Source of the DNA: Streptomyces sp. NBC_00510
Lineage (GTDB): Bacteria; Actinomycetota; Actinomycetes; Streptomycetales; Streptomycetaceae
Assembly: GCA_036013505.1 (NCBI GenBank)
Contig: CP107851.1
Location: 1,302,001 to 1,366,000 of the forward strand
Direction of reading: 5' to 3'
Length of the DNA stretch: 64,000 nucleotides
The position numbers were made by a program, and so were the translations under genes. Shown piece after piece: positions 26,066 through 34,596 of the stretch (the first letter of the stretch is position 1; the number at the start of each line of letters is the position of its first letter). The notes under the pieces were generated by a model. That model saw only the letters and a program-made list of their open reading frames with translations, was not told the origin of the DNA and made no database searches.

Positions 26066-26926
26066 TCACGGGCGCACGGCGGCGGGGCTCGCCGACCAGG
26101 TGGCCAGGAAGCGCAGGGCCTCGTGCGCCGGTGTGCCGGGCTGCGCGGTGTAGACGAAGACGGTCTGGTCCGGGTCGTCGCCCACGACGAGGCTCTGGAA
26201 GTCCAGCGTCATGGTGCCGGCGACCGGGTGCCGGAAGGTCTTCTGGCCCGCGGCCCGGGTCCGCACCCGGTGGTCCGACCACCAGCGGCGGAAGTCGGCG
26301 TCGGCGTCGGAGAGTTCCCGCACCAGCGCCTTCAGCCGCGGGTCCTGCGGGTCGCGCGCCGCGCCCATGCGGAGGTAGGCGACGCACTCGCGGGCGACGG
26401 TCCGCCAGTCCGCGTACAGCTCGCGGAAGGCCGGGTCCAGGAAGGCCATGCGCACCAGGTTGCGTTGCGGTTCCGGAACGGCGGCGAAGTCGGTGATCAG
26501 CGCCGCGCCCAGCGGGTTCCAGCCCAGGACGTCCAGCCGGTGGCTCAGCAGCAGGGCCGGGTACTCCTGCAGCCCGTCGAGCAGGGTCTGCGTCTGCGGC
26601 CGGATGCGCGGCAGCGCGGAGGAGGACGGTTCGGCGCCGGCCGCGGCGACCCGCAGCAGGTAGTCGCGCTCGTCGGGCCGCAGGCGCAGCGCCCGCGCGA
26701 GCGACTCCAGCACCGCCGTCGAGACGTGCACCGTACGGCCCTGCTCCAGGCGCACCACGTAGTCCACGCTCACGTTGGCCAGCTGCGCCAGCTCCTCCCG
26801 CCGGAGTCCCGGCACCCGGCGGTGCCGCCCGTCGTCCGGCAGGCCCACGTCTCCGGGGTTCACCCGGGAACGGCACGCCCGCAGGAAGTCACCCAGCGTG
26901 GTGTTCGAAGCGTTCCGCTGACTCAT
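26066..26926 (-). CDS. Helix-turn-helix regulator with MmyB-like ligand-binding domain
   Basis: 286 residues. The N-terminus LGDFLRACRSRVNPGDVGLP leads into an XRE-type HTH with RVPGLRREELAQLANVSVDYVVRLEQGR, a pattern diagnostic of this actinobacterial family. The C-terminal 190 residues match the MmyB-like PAS-type domain that binds a fatty-acid-like ligand (SHRLDVLGWNPLGAALITDF; later WWSDHRVR and FRHPVAGTMTLDFQSL). It probably controls the SDR gene downstream. No signal or membrane segment. Confident as to family; the target is inferred from position. Confidence 0.92.
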   Translation of the reverse strand: MSQRNASNTTLGDFLRACRSRVNPGDVGLPDDGRHRRVPGLRREELAQLANVSVDYVVRLEQGRTVHVSTAVLESLARALRLRPDERDYLLRVAAAGAEPSSSALPRIRPQTQTLLDGLQEYPALLLSHRLDVLGWNPLGAALITDFAAVPEPQRNLVRMAFLDPAFRELYADWRTVARECVAYLRMGAARDPQDPRLKALVRELSDADADFRRWWSDHRVRTRAAGQKTFRHPVAGTMTLDFQSLVVGDDPDQTVFVYTAQPGTPAHEALRFLATWSASPAAVRP

Positions 26927-26952
26927 ACGTCGATTATCGACGCTGCGCGTCC

Positions 26953-27386
26953 CTACCGGGGCGCCCCCCGGCCGGAGGCCTTCGTGCGGAGTCCCGGGCG
27001 GCTCCTTCGGGCGGGTCCTGTCTCAGGTTGCGTCACCGCGGCCTCGGCGGCCTCGGCGGCGGTGAGCGTGAGGCAGCCGTCGATTAGGGCCGTACGCGCG
27101 GCCCCGGCGAACAGCATCGCGACGCCGTCCCGCCCGAAGCGCCCGGCGACGGCGCGGACCCGGTCGAGCGAGGCCTTGCCGCCGCTGACGTGGACGGTGG
27201 GGACACCGTCGCCGGACCCGGATGGTGCCGCCCGGGCGCTCCGCGGCGCCCGCCGTGGAGAGCACCAGCGGCACCCGGTCCTGGTAGGCACGCCCCGAGG
27301 CGTCGAGGCTGTCCACGTACTGGTCGTACGTGCCTCCGGCGCGGCCTCTGGGGACTGGCCTGATAGCCGACGTACGGCAGGTACAC
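26953..27386 (-). pseudogene. Possible decayed gene, unrecognised
   Basis: On the minus strand two frames each give protein-like sequence that would join into one gene. One holds YDQYVDSLDASGRAYQDR and VPLVLSTAGAAERPGG, the other continues with DGVPTVHVSGGKASLDRVRA and AMLFAGAARTALIDGCLTLT. A frameshift near 27225-27235 separates them, and neither has a good start. I do not recognise the family. Codon bias supports past coding, but it could also be chance in high-GC DNA. Confidence 0.35.
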
Positions 27387-27404
27387 GCCACCGCACCCTT
27401 CGGT

Positions 27405-27630
27405 TGCGGCAACCGGCCGGACGCGCCCCGCGCCCGCGGGGCCATCCTGACCTCAGCGGGCACGGCGGCCGGGATCGACGTCTGCCCGCACGTCGTACGC
27501 CGCGGCCATGGCGCCCGGCCTGAGCGTCGACGCCGTCGCCCGCGAGGCCGGCTGCACCAACGGTGTCGTCGCACCGCAGACCTACCGGGCGTCCTTCCGT
27601 GCCGGGGCACGGTCCGGCGCCCGACCGTGA
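27405..27630 (+). pseudogene. Relic of a GlxA-type (DJ-1/PfpI plus AraC HTH) regulator
   Basis: Frame 1 contains AILTSAGTAAGIDVCPHVVR from 27441, which is the highly conserved end of the amidotransferase-like domain of GlxA regulators. Shortly after, in another frame, LSVDAVAREAGCTNGVVAPQ (from 27520) followed by TYRASF resembles their second AraC-type helix-turn-helix. The DNA normally between them (the end of the first domain and the first HTH) is missing, and the frame is shifted, so this is a deleted remnant of a gene once about 320 codons long. The end at 27630 is a TGA. No function expected. Confidence 0.6.
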
Positions 27631-27631
27631 C

Positions 27632-27666
27632 GGCGCAGCCGGTGCCGGAGCGGCACCGGCTGCGCC
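27632..27666 (-). terminator. Terminator of the first M4 peptidase gene
   Basis: A perfect 15-base stem (27632-27646 with 27652-27666) with a 5-base loop begins 7 bases after the stop codon of the leftward M4 peptidase gene. Confidence 0.7.
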
Positions 27667-27672
27667 CGGTGG

Positions 27673-30036
27673 TCAGAAGGTCAGGCTCCAGCGGTCGAGG
27701 TAGCCGGGGTCGACGGTGAAGATGCCGGGGGTGTTGTCCGTGACCCGCAGCTTCCAGGTGCCGTTGGCGGGGACCGCCGAGGCGTCCACGGTGTACGTGG
27801 CGTGCACCTCACCCTCGCCGGTGTCCCAGTACCAGGGCTTCACCGGGATCTCCGTACCGTCCTCGGCGACCAGGGTGACGATCTGGCCGCCGACCCACGG
27901 GTGGACGAGGTCGATCGTCACCTTGAGGTCGCTGGACGCCTTGCCCTTGCGGCCGGTCACGATCAGCGGCGACTCGATCGTCTTCCAGTTGGGGATGTCG
28001 TAGCGGGCGGGGTTGACGAAGAAGCGCCCGCCGGACGCCAGGACGGGCCAGTCGAAGCGCACCGTGCGCTTGGCCCCGCGCTGGGCGGTGTTCTCGACGG
28101 TGATGGCCGTCTTGTAGGTGCCGGCCTTCTTCGGCGTGCCGCTGATCAGGCCGGTGCGCGGGTTGACGGACAGGCCCTTGGGCAGCTTGTGCGCGGAGTA
28201 GACCAACCGCCCGGGGCTGGAGCCCACCGCCTCGATCTGACGGCTCATCGGCTGTCCGACGGCCACGGGGCGGGTGGAGGGCGTCACGATGGCGATGTGG
28301 TTGACGTAGCGGGCGCCGACGTTGACCGCCGCCCAGGCGTTGCCGACGGCCTCGTAGGTGTCGCTGCCCTGCCCGAACAGGTCGGCGGCCGCCTGGAGGG
28401 TGGCGGTGCGGGCCCCGGCGTAGTCGGTGCTGCTGGTCATGTAGGTGGTCAGCGCCCGGTACCAGATGTCGGTCGCGTTGTCCCGGCCGATGCCGGCGAC
28501 CGGCAGGTCGTCGAAGGTGGGGCTGTCGTAGGCGACGCCGTTGATGGTCTTCTTCCCGCTGCCCTCGGAGAGGAGGTAGAAGAAGTGGTTCGCCGGGCCG
28601 GAGCTGTGGTGGACGTCCTCCTTCTTCAGCTGCGGCGTCCAGTAGTCCAGCGAGGTGCCCTTGACGGGGTCGGCGTCCTTGGACGGCTGGTCCATGTAGC
28701 GCAGCGGCTTGCCGGTGCCGCGGACGTCGGCGAGTTCGCCCATCATGTAGTCGGGGACGTCGGCGGGGTTGTCGGCGGAGAACTCCACGGCCGTGGCCAT
28801 GATGTCGCTGGTCGCCTCGTTGAGGCCGCCGGACTCCCCGGTGTAGGTGAGGTTGGCGGTGGCGAAGGTGACGCCGTGCGTCATCTCATGGGCGGCGATG
28901 TCGAGTTCGGTGAGCGGGTGCTCGTTGCCGCGGCCGTCGCCGTACGTCATGCAGAAGCAGCCGTCGTCCCAGAAGGCGTTGGCGTACGAGTCGCCGTAGT
29001 GGACGCGGGAGAACGCCCCGACACCGTTATCGGCGATGCCGTTGCGGCCGAAGCGCTCCTTGTAGAAGTCCCAGGTCTCGCGCTGGCCGTAGGCGGCGTC
29101 CACGGCGGCGGTCTGGCGGTCGGAGAGCGTGCCGTCGCCCCAGACGTCGTCGTCGTCGGTGACCAGGTTGCCGATGCCGCCCACGCCGGTCAGGTCGTAC
29201 GTCTTGTGCCCGCCGCGCTCGGTGTCGGTCAGCTCGTAGACGCCGCCGTTGTTCACGGTGCCGATCTGCACCTGGCCGCTGTACTGGCTGTTGCCGGTGC
29301 CCGAGCGGATCTCCTCGACGCTCTGGAGCTCCTTGCCGGTCGCGGCGTCGGTGACGACGTTCAGCCGGCTCGGGGTCCCGTCCTTCTGGGTGCCGGTGAC
29401 GGAGGACTGCCAGGCGAGGGTGGGCTTGCCGTCGCCGAGGAAGACGACCAGACGGGGGGCGCCCTCCGCCGCCAGGTCCTGGGTCCGCTCGCTCTTGGCG
29501 GCGGAGAGGGCGGACTTCTTCGCCTTCGCGGCGCTGACGGCGGCCTTCGTCGTCGGCACCGCGACCCGCGCCGGCGACGCCTTGCTGACGGTGCGTCCGC
29601 CCGCCCGCTCGTGGACCACCAGGTCGCCGCCGACGACCGGGAGCCCGGCGTAGGTGCGCTCGTAACGGGTGTGCACCGTGCCGTCGGCGTCCTTGATGAC
29701 GTCCTTGGGTATCAGCGCTTCCTTGTCGCCCAGTTGGAGGGCGCGGGCGGTGGTGGTACGTCCGTCGGACGCGGCCTTGAGCAGCCGCTTGCGCTGCGCG
29801 GCGGAAAGGGCCACGGAGCGCGCCCCGGGCCGGGACTCCGCGACGATCTTGCGCGGTGCCGTCCCGTCGCCCTCGGACGCGGCGGCGGCGCCGGTGGCCG
29901 GGAGGAGGGGGGTCAGCAGTGCGGCCAGGGTCACGGCGGCGGTCGCCGCGACGCGGCCGCGTGCTCCGCGCGCACGGCGGGTGGGAGAGGGATTCGGCGG
30001 TGAACTGGCGCCCGTGACAGCGGGATGGTTCGTCAC
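27673..30036 (-). CDS. Secreted M4 (thermolysin-like) metallopeptidase with C-terminal P domain
   Basis: 787 residues. A signal peptide (VAATAAVTLAALLTPLLPAT, then GAAAAS) precedes an FTP/PepSY propeptide (VHTRYERTYAGLPVVGGDLV near residue 125). The zinc site is HEMTH at 383-387 with third ligand Glu407 in GGLNEATSD; the C-terminal lobe has HHSSGPANHFFYLLSEGS. After the protease come a putative-Ig (He_PIG) domain with NPRTGLISGTPKKAGTY and a proprotein-convertase P domain ending PGYLDRWSLTF. The GTG at 30036 has AAGGAG 8 bases upstream; longer readings lack the export signal at the N-terminus. Secreted to degrade protein. A conserved upstream element is shared with the second M4 gene at 39973-42240. 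Confidence 0.94.
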   Translation of the reverse strand: MTNHPAVTGASSPPNPSPTRRARGARGRVAATAAVTLAALLTPLLPATGAAAASEGDGTAPRKIVAESRPGARSVALSAAQRKRLLKAASDGRTTTARALQLGDKEALIPKDVIKDADGTVHTRYERTYAGLPVVGGDLVVHERAGGRTVSKASPARVAVPTTKAAVSAAKAKKSALSAAKSERTQDLAAEGAPRLVVFLGDGKPTLAWQSSVTGTQKDGTPSRLNVVTDAATGKELQSVEEIRSGTGNSQYSGQVQIGTVNNGGVYELTDTERGGHKTYDLTGVGGIGNLVTDDDDVWGDGTLSDRQTAAVDAAYGQRETWDFYKERFGRNGIADNGVGAFSRVHYGDSYANAFWDDGCFCMTYGDGRGNEHPLTELDIAAHEMTHGVTFATANLTYTGESGGLNEATSDIMATAVEFSADNPADVPDYMMGELADVRGTGKPLRYMDQPSKDADPVKGTSLDYWTPQLKKEDVHHSSGPANHFFYLLSEGSGKKTINGVAYDSPTFDDLPVAGIGRDNATDIWYRALTTYMTSSTDYAGARTATLQAAADLFGQGSDTYEAVGNAWAAVNVGARYVNHIAIVTPSTRPVAVGQPMSRQIEAVGSSPGRLVYSAHKLPKGLSVNPRTGLISGTPKKAGTYKTAITVENTAQRGAKRTVRFDWPVLASGGRFFVNPARYDIPNWKTIESPLIVTGRKGKASSDLKVTIDLVHPWVGGQIVTLVAEDGTEIPVKPWYWDTGEGEVHATYTVDASAVPANGTWKLRVTDNTPGIFTVDPGYLDRWSLTF

Positions 30037-30468
30037 TCGTGGAGCTCCTTGTGAACGGCCGCGTGAACGGCCGTTGGGGAGGGGAACATTGGAGGCTCTT
30101 GATGCCTCCGCGAGGTGACGTGCGAGTGATGCCCGCACGACGTGGGGGATCGTTTCAGCATGTTCGTCCACTGTCATCACTGCGGAGATCATTGTCCGAA
30201 AGTCGGTCAGCCGCTCACCGTGGGAGCGGTCCCACGGCGAGCCGACCACGTGCGGATTTACGGTGCGGCAACAGTGAAGTGACGATGCCGAGCGATCAGT
30301 TCCAGCCACGGTGGCGGACACGCCACACCGCCCGGATGATGCGGATCTGCGGACCTTTTCCCTGATCAATACGGGGCCGGTGGGGCCGTCATCGGCGTCG
30401 AGCGGCTCAACTCGGCGGTGCCGCCGAAAATTTCGAGCCAGCTCCCCGCGGGCCGCAGGGCGGGGCCG
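30037..30468 (-). other. 432-base region without a gene: leader and promoter of the first M4 peptidase
   Basis: No convincing coding sequence. Near the M4 start it holds two direct copies of GTGAACGGCC (30051-30060 and 30063-30072) and a palindrome AACGGCCGTT (30066-30075). Further up it holds the shared promoter element at 30172-30201. The remainder toward the cupin gene shows nothing recognisable; this stretch is also the upstream flank of no other gene, since the cupin gene ends toward it only from the right side. Confidence 0.5.
30172..30201 (-). promoter_or_regulatory. Promoter-like element shared with the second M4 gene
   Basis: On the minus strand TTTCGGACAA is followed, after 14 bases, by ATGACA. 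The same two blocks at the same spacing stand before the second M4 gene (42384-42413), while the bases between differ. Read as a promoter, CGGACA and GACAGT would be -35 and -10 with a 17-base spacer. It lies 135 bases before the start codon. Confidence 0.5.
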
Positions 30469-30846
30469 CTACTCCTCCTCGGCGGCCGGGACCGCGTAGC
30501 CCGGCACGGACGGCCAGCGGACGGTCAGCACCGTCGAGTCCTCCTCCGCCACCCACGAGTGGTCCACGCCCTTGCCCCAGACGACGTAGTCCCCCTGCCG
30601 CGCCAGCACCACGGACCGGCCGGGGAAGTCGACCCGGAACCGCCCGCTGACGAGGACCTGCAGCGCCGTCCGCTCCTCGCCGCGCACCCACTCCCCGCGC
30701 TCGTCCCCCGCCGGATGGACGCCCCACTTGATCTCCACGGCGTCACTGTGCCGGGGGTCGCCCGCCTCCTTGAAGTGCCCCAGCAGCCAGCCCTTGTCGA
30801 GCGGCGCGTCCTCACCGGCATTGCCCACGTAAACGCTCTCGTCCAT
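30469..30846 (-). CDS. Cupin-domain protein
   Basis: 125 residues, one beta-barrel domain. The stretch WGVHPAGDERGEWVRGEERT resembles a cupin first motif, although His/Glu metal ligands are incomplete; VLVSGRFRVDFPGRSVVL and GDYVVWGKGVDHSWVAEEDS form the later strands with one His. No signal peptide. Small stand-alone cupins bind sugars or metals or have no known activity. It starts 57 bases after the acetyltransferase stop on the same strand, so the two may be cotranscribed. Confidence 0.75.
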   Translation of the reverse strand: MDESVYVGNAGEDAPLDKGWLLGHFKEAGDPRHSDAVEIKWGVHPAGDERGEWVRGEERTALQVLVSGRFRVDFPGRSVVLARQGDYVVWGKGVDHSWVAEEDSTVLTVRWPSVPGYAVPAAEEE

Positions 30847-30903
30847 GGCCGGGACGCTAACACCGCGCCACGACCGTCCTCGGCGCCCGGCGGCGTGCGT
30901 GCC

Positions 30904-31464
30904 TCAGTCCGCCTCGCGGGGTTCGCCCACCGCCATCTCGGCCGTCACGGCCCACCGTTCGTGGCCCCGCCAGGCGCCGTCCAGGTACTGGAAGCGCGGG
31001 GAGTACCCCTCGCGCTCGAAGCCCAGCCGCTCCACCAGCCTGATCGACGCCACGTTCGCGGGCTGGATGTTGGCCTCCAGCCGGTGCAGGCCGAGGTCAC
31101 CGAAGGCGTACGCCATCACGAGCCGCAGCCCCTCCGTCATGTAGCCGCGACCCGCGGTCGCCGCGTACGCGACGTAGCCGAGGGCACCACTCTGAATGGT
31201 GCCCCTGACGATGTTGTTGATGTTGACCCCGCCGACGATGGCGCCGGTCCCGGGGAGGCAGATCACGAAGCCCTCGTGCGTCGGGTGGTCGAAGCGCCCG
31301 ACCCAGTCGCGGAAGGACTCGGGGGTGTGCTCCCACGCGGGCACCCAGGGCGCGTGCAGTGCGGCGCTCTCTCGGGCGAGCGCGCCGATCTCTTCGTGGT
31401 CGCGTGCGGTGATCCGCCGGATGGCCACCCGGGGGCCGTGCGCGAGGAAGGTGTCGTCAGCCAT
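30904..31464 (-). CDS. GNAT family N-acetyltransferase (RimJ/RimL type)
   Basis: 186 residues. The RimJ/RimL pattern is clear: RVAIRRITARDHEEI at the N-terminus, GYVAYAATAGRGYMTEGLRL with the acetyl-CoA pyrophosphate loop near residue 104, and RLEANIQPANVASIRLVERL followed by GFEREG. It would acetylate a protein N-terminus, amino acid or drug; the target is unknown. It lies upstream of the cupin gene on the same strand. Start ATG is the only plausible one. Confidence 0.92.
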   Translation of the reverse strand: MADDTFLAHGPRVAIRRITARDHEEIGALARESAALHAPWVPAWEHTPESFRDWVGRFDHPTHEGFVICLPGTGAIVGGVNINNIVRGTIQSGALGYVAYAATAGRGYMTEGLRLVMAYAFGDLGLHRLEANIQPANVASIRLVERLGFEREGYSPRFQYLDGAWRGHERWAVTAEMAVGEPREAD

Positions 31465-31627
31465 CGCGCGATCGTAGTGCCGCCGGCCCCCGTGGTACCG
31501 CTTCCCGACGAACGGCGTTCACCCGTGGGCCATCTGTGCGTGGACGTCGGCGGTGGGCGCCGAAGGGCCGGCCGGCCGCCGGTCCCCCGGTATCGCCGTC
31601 GCCGTCGCCGGGGAAGCACCCTCACGT

Positions 31628-32224
31628 TCAGAGCGATTCGCCGGGCCGCAGGTACCGGTAGCCGTGGTCGGTCTGTTCCGCGAGCCAGCCGTTGACGCTG
31701 CTGAGGCCGCGTTCGTTGATCTGGCCGTCGTGGATCCCGAACGCCCTCCGCGGTGCGACCGCGTTGACGAAGTCGATCACCTCGGTCGTCTTCAGCCAGG
31801 AGGCCTGGAGCGGAACCATGAGCGTCTCGATCGGCTGCCCGGGCACGCGCAGGGCGTCACCGGGGTGGTAGACGGCGTCGTCGATGACGTAACCGAGGTT
31901 CGCGCAGGCGGGCCGGCCCGCGTGGACGGGCGCGTGACGGCCGCCGACCGCGCGCACGCGGAAACCCGCGGCGGTGAACTCCGAACCGGGGGTGACCCGG
32001 ATCGCCTCCAGCCGCGGGACGTCCGCGTCGGCGGGGGCGTGGACCGGTACGCCGAGCCCGGCCAGGCGCAGGACGTCGACGTGGTCGATGTGCTCGTGCG
32101 TCACGAGTACGGCGTCCGCCCCGGTCAGTGCGGCCGGCTCGCTCCACGTCCCGGGGTCGACGACGAGCACGCGCCCCTCGTGCTCGATGCGCACGCATGC
32201 GTGGGTGTACTTGGTGATCCGCAT
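31628..32224 (-). CDS. MBL-fold metallo-hydrolase
   Basis: 198 residues, a compact metallo-beta-lactamase fold. The metal-binding motif THEHIDHVD is at about residues 42-50 (HxHxDH form), a further His lies in GGRHAPVH, and YHPGDAL and FGIHDGQIN give the later Asp and His ligands. This subgroup (UlaG/YtnP-like short form) contains lactonases and phosphodiesterases. The ATG at 32224 starts MRITKYTHACVRIEHEGRVL; extension upstream would run into unrelated sequence. It is divergent from the DUF1877 gene with an 80-base gap. Confidence 0.9.
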   Translation of the reverse strand: MRITKYTHACVRIEHEGRVLVVDPGTWSEPAALTGADAVLVTHEHIDHVDVLRLAGLGVPVHAPADADVPRLEAIRVTPGSEFTAAGFRVRAVGGRHAPVHAGRPACANLGYVIDDAVYHPGDALRVPGQPIETLMVPLQASWLKTTEVIDFVNAVAPRRAFGIHDGQINERGLSSVNGWLAEQTDHGYRYLRPGESL

Positions 32225-32304
32225 GGCCCGAACGTAGCGGAGCCCAGCCGGCCGTGTGGTTGGATCGCACCGCACCGCATCCGAGCACCCGCCGGGAGGG
32301 CACG

Positions 32305-32796
32305 ATGGGGACCCGCGCCGTTCTCTTCGCCTTGGACGAAACCGACTCCGCACGCATTCTGGCCTGCGAGGACGACGACGCGCTGGCCGCGGTCGTCGAG
32401 GAGATCGAGGAGCGCTGGGACAGGGACCACCTGTGCGAACTCGACTCGTCCTGGGACGCGTTGCACCGGTGCTTCACGGACGGTGACCTGAGCTTCGACA
32501 ACGGCAAGTTCCCCCTGTCGCACGTCATCCTCGGCGGGGTACCGCTCCACGAAGAGGACGACTACATCGTCTGCCACGTCACCGCGGACCAGGTTCCCGA
32601 GGTCGCCGCGGCCCTGGAGCCGCTGGACGCCGCGTGGCTGCGCGAGCGCTTCGCCACGCTCACCTTCGAGGCCTACCAGGGCACCGGCGACGCGGAGGAC
32701 CTGGCCTACACCGAGGCGTTCCTGCCCGGGCTGAAGGACTTCTACCGGGCGGCGGCCCGGGAGGGCCGTGCCGTGATCTTCACCGTCGACCAGTAG
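32305..32796 (+). CDS. DUF1877 family protein
   Basis: 163 residues, function unknown. The pattern LSFDNGKFPLSHVILGGVPL followed by DYIVCHVTADQVPEVAAAL and LDAAWLRERF is that of the DUF1877 (YfbM-like) family, with the characteristic late stretch EDLAYTEAFLPGLKDFYRAA. Acidic overall, cytoplasmic. GGGAGGG lies just before the ATG. Divergent from the MBL hydrolase gene and convergent with the glycosyltransferase gene. No role can be inferred from the neighbours. Confidence 0.85.
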   Translation: MGTRAVLFALDETDSARILACEDDDALAAVVEEIEERWDRDHLCELDSSWDALHRCFTDGDLSFDNGKFPLSHVILGGVPLHEEDDYIVCHVTADQVPEVAAALEPLDAAWLRERFATLTFEAYQGTGDAEDLAYTEAFLPGLKDFYRAAAREGRAVIFTVDQ

Positions 32797-32819
32797 GCGC
32801 CGAGGAGCGCCGTCCCCGC

Positions 32820-32839
32820 GCCCGCCCCGAGGGGTGGGC
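32820..32839. terminator. Candidate bidirectional terminator
   Basis: GCCCGCCCC and GGGGTGGGC can form a nine-pair stem with one G-T wobble between the convergent DUF1877 and glycosyltransferase genes. The loop is short and must open by one or two pairs. Plausible only. Confidence 0.4.
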
Positions 32840-32890
32840 ACGGGCGGCCCGTTGGGGGTCCCCGGTGCAAGGGCCTCGCCGACCGGTGCG

Positions 32891-34102
32891 TCAGGCCCCC
32901 TCGGCCAGACGCCGCGCGGCGGTCCGCGCGCCGTCCGTGCGGACGGTGCCCGCGACGGACCGGGCCCGGTCGGCCACCTCCGGGGCGAGGACGGCGCGGA
33001 GCGCCGTGCGCAACGGGTCCGCGGCGGGGGCGCCGGCGGGAAGGGCGCCGCCGATGCCGAGCCGGGCGACGCGGCCGGCGAAGTAGAACTGGTCGAACAT
33101 CTGCGGGAGGACGACCTGCGGCGTCCCCGCGGCCGTCGCCGCGGTGGTCGTGCCGGCGCCGCCGTGGTGCATCACCGCGGCGACGCGCGGGAAGAGCGCC
33201 CGCTGGTTCACCTCGCCGATCGTCAGGCAGTCGGGACCGTCGTCCACGGGCGCGAGATCGGCCCAGCCCCGCGACACGATGACGCGTCGTCCGAGCGCGC
33301 GGGCGGTGCCGATCACCGTGCCGGCGGCGCCGTCCGGTGCGCGCATGCTGCCGAAGCCGCAGTAGACGGGTGGCTCCCCGGAGTCCAGGAACGCCTCCAC
33401 CCCGGGGGACAGCGGCCGGTCGTCCGGGAGCAGCCAGGCGCCCGTCTGGAGCACGTCGAGTGATGCGGACGGCCGGGGCCAGGGGGCCAGCACCGGGTCC
33501 GCGGCGAGCCACGGGGAGGCGGTGAAGATGTGGGCGCGCACGTCCTCAGCCGGCGGCAGTCCGGCGGCGGCGCGGCGGGCGTTGAGGGGGCCGGCCCACA
33601 GGGCGTTCCAGCGTGCGGCGTCCTCGGCCCAGAGCGCGCGGTGGTCGGCGTTCCCGGCCGCGGGTTGCTGCCCGAGCATGCCGAAGACGGGCGGTGCGTG
33701 CCGCTCGGAGGGCAGGGTGACGGGGGCGAACGCCGCGTACACGTAGCCGATGCCCCGCTGTTCGGCCACCGAGCGGGCGGCGACGGCCAGGGCCCCGCCC
33801 GCCACGACGGCGTCGCAGCCCTCGGCGGCCGCGCCCACGGCCTCGAACTGCGCGGCGACCGTGCCCTCGATCATCAGGCGCCGTTGCTCCGGCGTCGGAA
33901 TCGTTCCGGCGCTCTGCTTCGCGGTCCCGCGCAGTTCGGGTCCGACAGGCACGTACGTGATGCCCAGGGACCCGGCCCACTCATGGAAATCGGGAGGCGC
34001 GCACACCACCGCCTCATGCCCCATGGCCTTCAATTCCACCGCCAGCGCGACCAGCGGCTGGACTTCGCCGCGTGTCCCGATCGTGGACAACAGAAAACGC
34101 AT
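32891..34102 (-). CDS. GT1 (UGT-like) glycosyltransferase
   Basis: 403 residues, GT-B fold. The N-terminal domain begins MRFLLSTIGTRGEVQPLVAL, as in macrolide and sterol glycosyltransferases. The C-terminal nucleotide-sugar signature is HHGGAGTTTAATAAGTPQVV with LPQMFDQFYFAGRVARLGIG after it, which contacts the nucleotide sugar. Such enzymes glycosylate natural products or inactivate macrolides. Two starts are possible, ATG 34123 or 34102; the latter has GGGAG four bases upstream and begins at the conserved MRFLL. It is divergent from the GH106 gene. No biosynthetic cluster adjoins, so a resistance or detoxification role is more likely than a biosynthetic one. Confidence 0.9.
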   Translation of the reverse strand: MRFLLSTIGTRGEVQPLVALAVELKAMGHEAVVCAPPDFHEWAGSLGITYVPVGPELRGTAKQSAGTIPTPEQRRLMIEGTVAAQFEAVGAAAEGCDAVVAGGALAVAARSVAEQRGIGYVYAAFAPVTLPSERHAPPVFGMLGQQPAAGNADHRALWAEDAARWNALWAGPLNARRAAAGLPPAEDVRAHIFTASPWLAADPVLAPWPRPSASLDVLQTGAWLLPDDRPLSPGVEAFLDSGEPPVYCGFGSMRAPDGAAGTVIGTARALGRRVIVSRGWADLAPVDDGPDCLTIGEVNQRALFPRVAAVMHHGGAGTTTAATAAGTPQVVLPQMFDQFYFAGRVARLGIGGALPAGAPAADPLRTALRAVLAPEVADRARSVAGTVRTDGARTAARRLAEGA

Positions 34103-34596
34103 CTCGCTCCCGTCCTGCGCCATTCCCCCGGCGCGTGAGGAGCGATTTTCGCCCCCTATGGGGGCCTTGCGGCAAGACCCCCCGTGCGCTATACGGTGGA
34201 AATGCCGGAAGGGGACGCCGGGCGTGCCGGATTTCACCGAGTCCGCCCGCACGGCGCATTGTGCCGCACCCTCCCGGCGACCCGGGAACCCATCGCGACC
34301 GCGTGCTGCGCAATCCCCGCCTGAAACGTTCTCATCTCACGGCCCGCACCCGCCGCGGAGGTCCGGCGCAGGCCGTCGGCACGCCCGCTCCTGACGGCCG
34401 CGCAGGCCTCCCCCACCACACCCGTCGAGGTTCACGCCCGCCGGGACCTTGCCCCCGCCCGGGACCTCGCTGTAGCCTCCGCAAGGATTGAAACGGTTCA
34501 ATGCGAACAGTTCGATCATCAGCGCGTTGCATCTCGGCACTGATCACTCCGGGATGAAAGGCACCTCCACCTCTCACTCCGGGGAGCTACGGAACC
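34103..34596. other. 494-base divergent intergenic region between glycosyltransferase and GH106 genes
   Basis: No gene is seen. Near the glycosyltransferase side it has a short hairpin, GCCCCC-TAT-GGGGGC (34151-34165), and next to it CTTG-CGG-CAAG, which could form a structured leader. A TATAGC hexamer on the minus strand nearby is a possible -10. On the GH106 side lies the LacI-like operator (34487-34502), a second inverted repeat CGAA-CAG-TTCG (34504-34514), and repeated CACTCCGGG blocks in the leader. Confidence 0.5.
34487..34502 (+). promoter_or_regulatory. LacI-family-type operator upstream of the GH106 gene
   Basis: ATTGAAACGGTTCAAT has 6-base arms around a CG-centred core, the typical LacI/CcpA-type form. 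TTGAAA (34488-34493) with TTCGAT (34511-34516) 17 bases on could be the promoter, so a bound repressor would cover the -35. No LacI gene is in the window, so the binder would be encoded elsewhere. Confidence 0.45.

Noticed and set aside
27802..30003. A 733-codon plus-strand frame opposite the first M4 gene
   Set aside because: Low-complexity antisense shadow caused by GC-biased third positions; no family features.
30066..30075. AACGGCCGTT palindrome in the first M4 leader as an operator
   Set aside because: Short GC-rich palindromes are frequent in this DNA, and it overlaps a simple direct repeat near the ribosome site.
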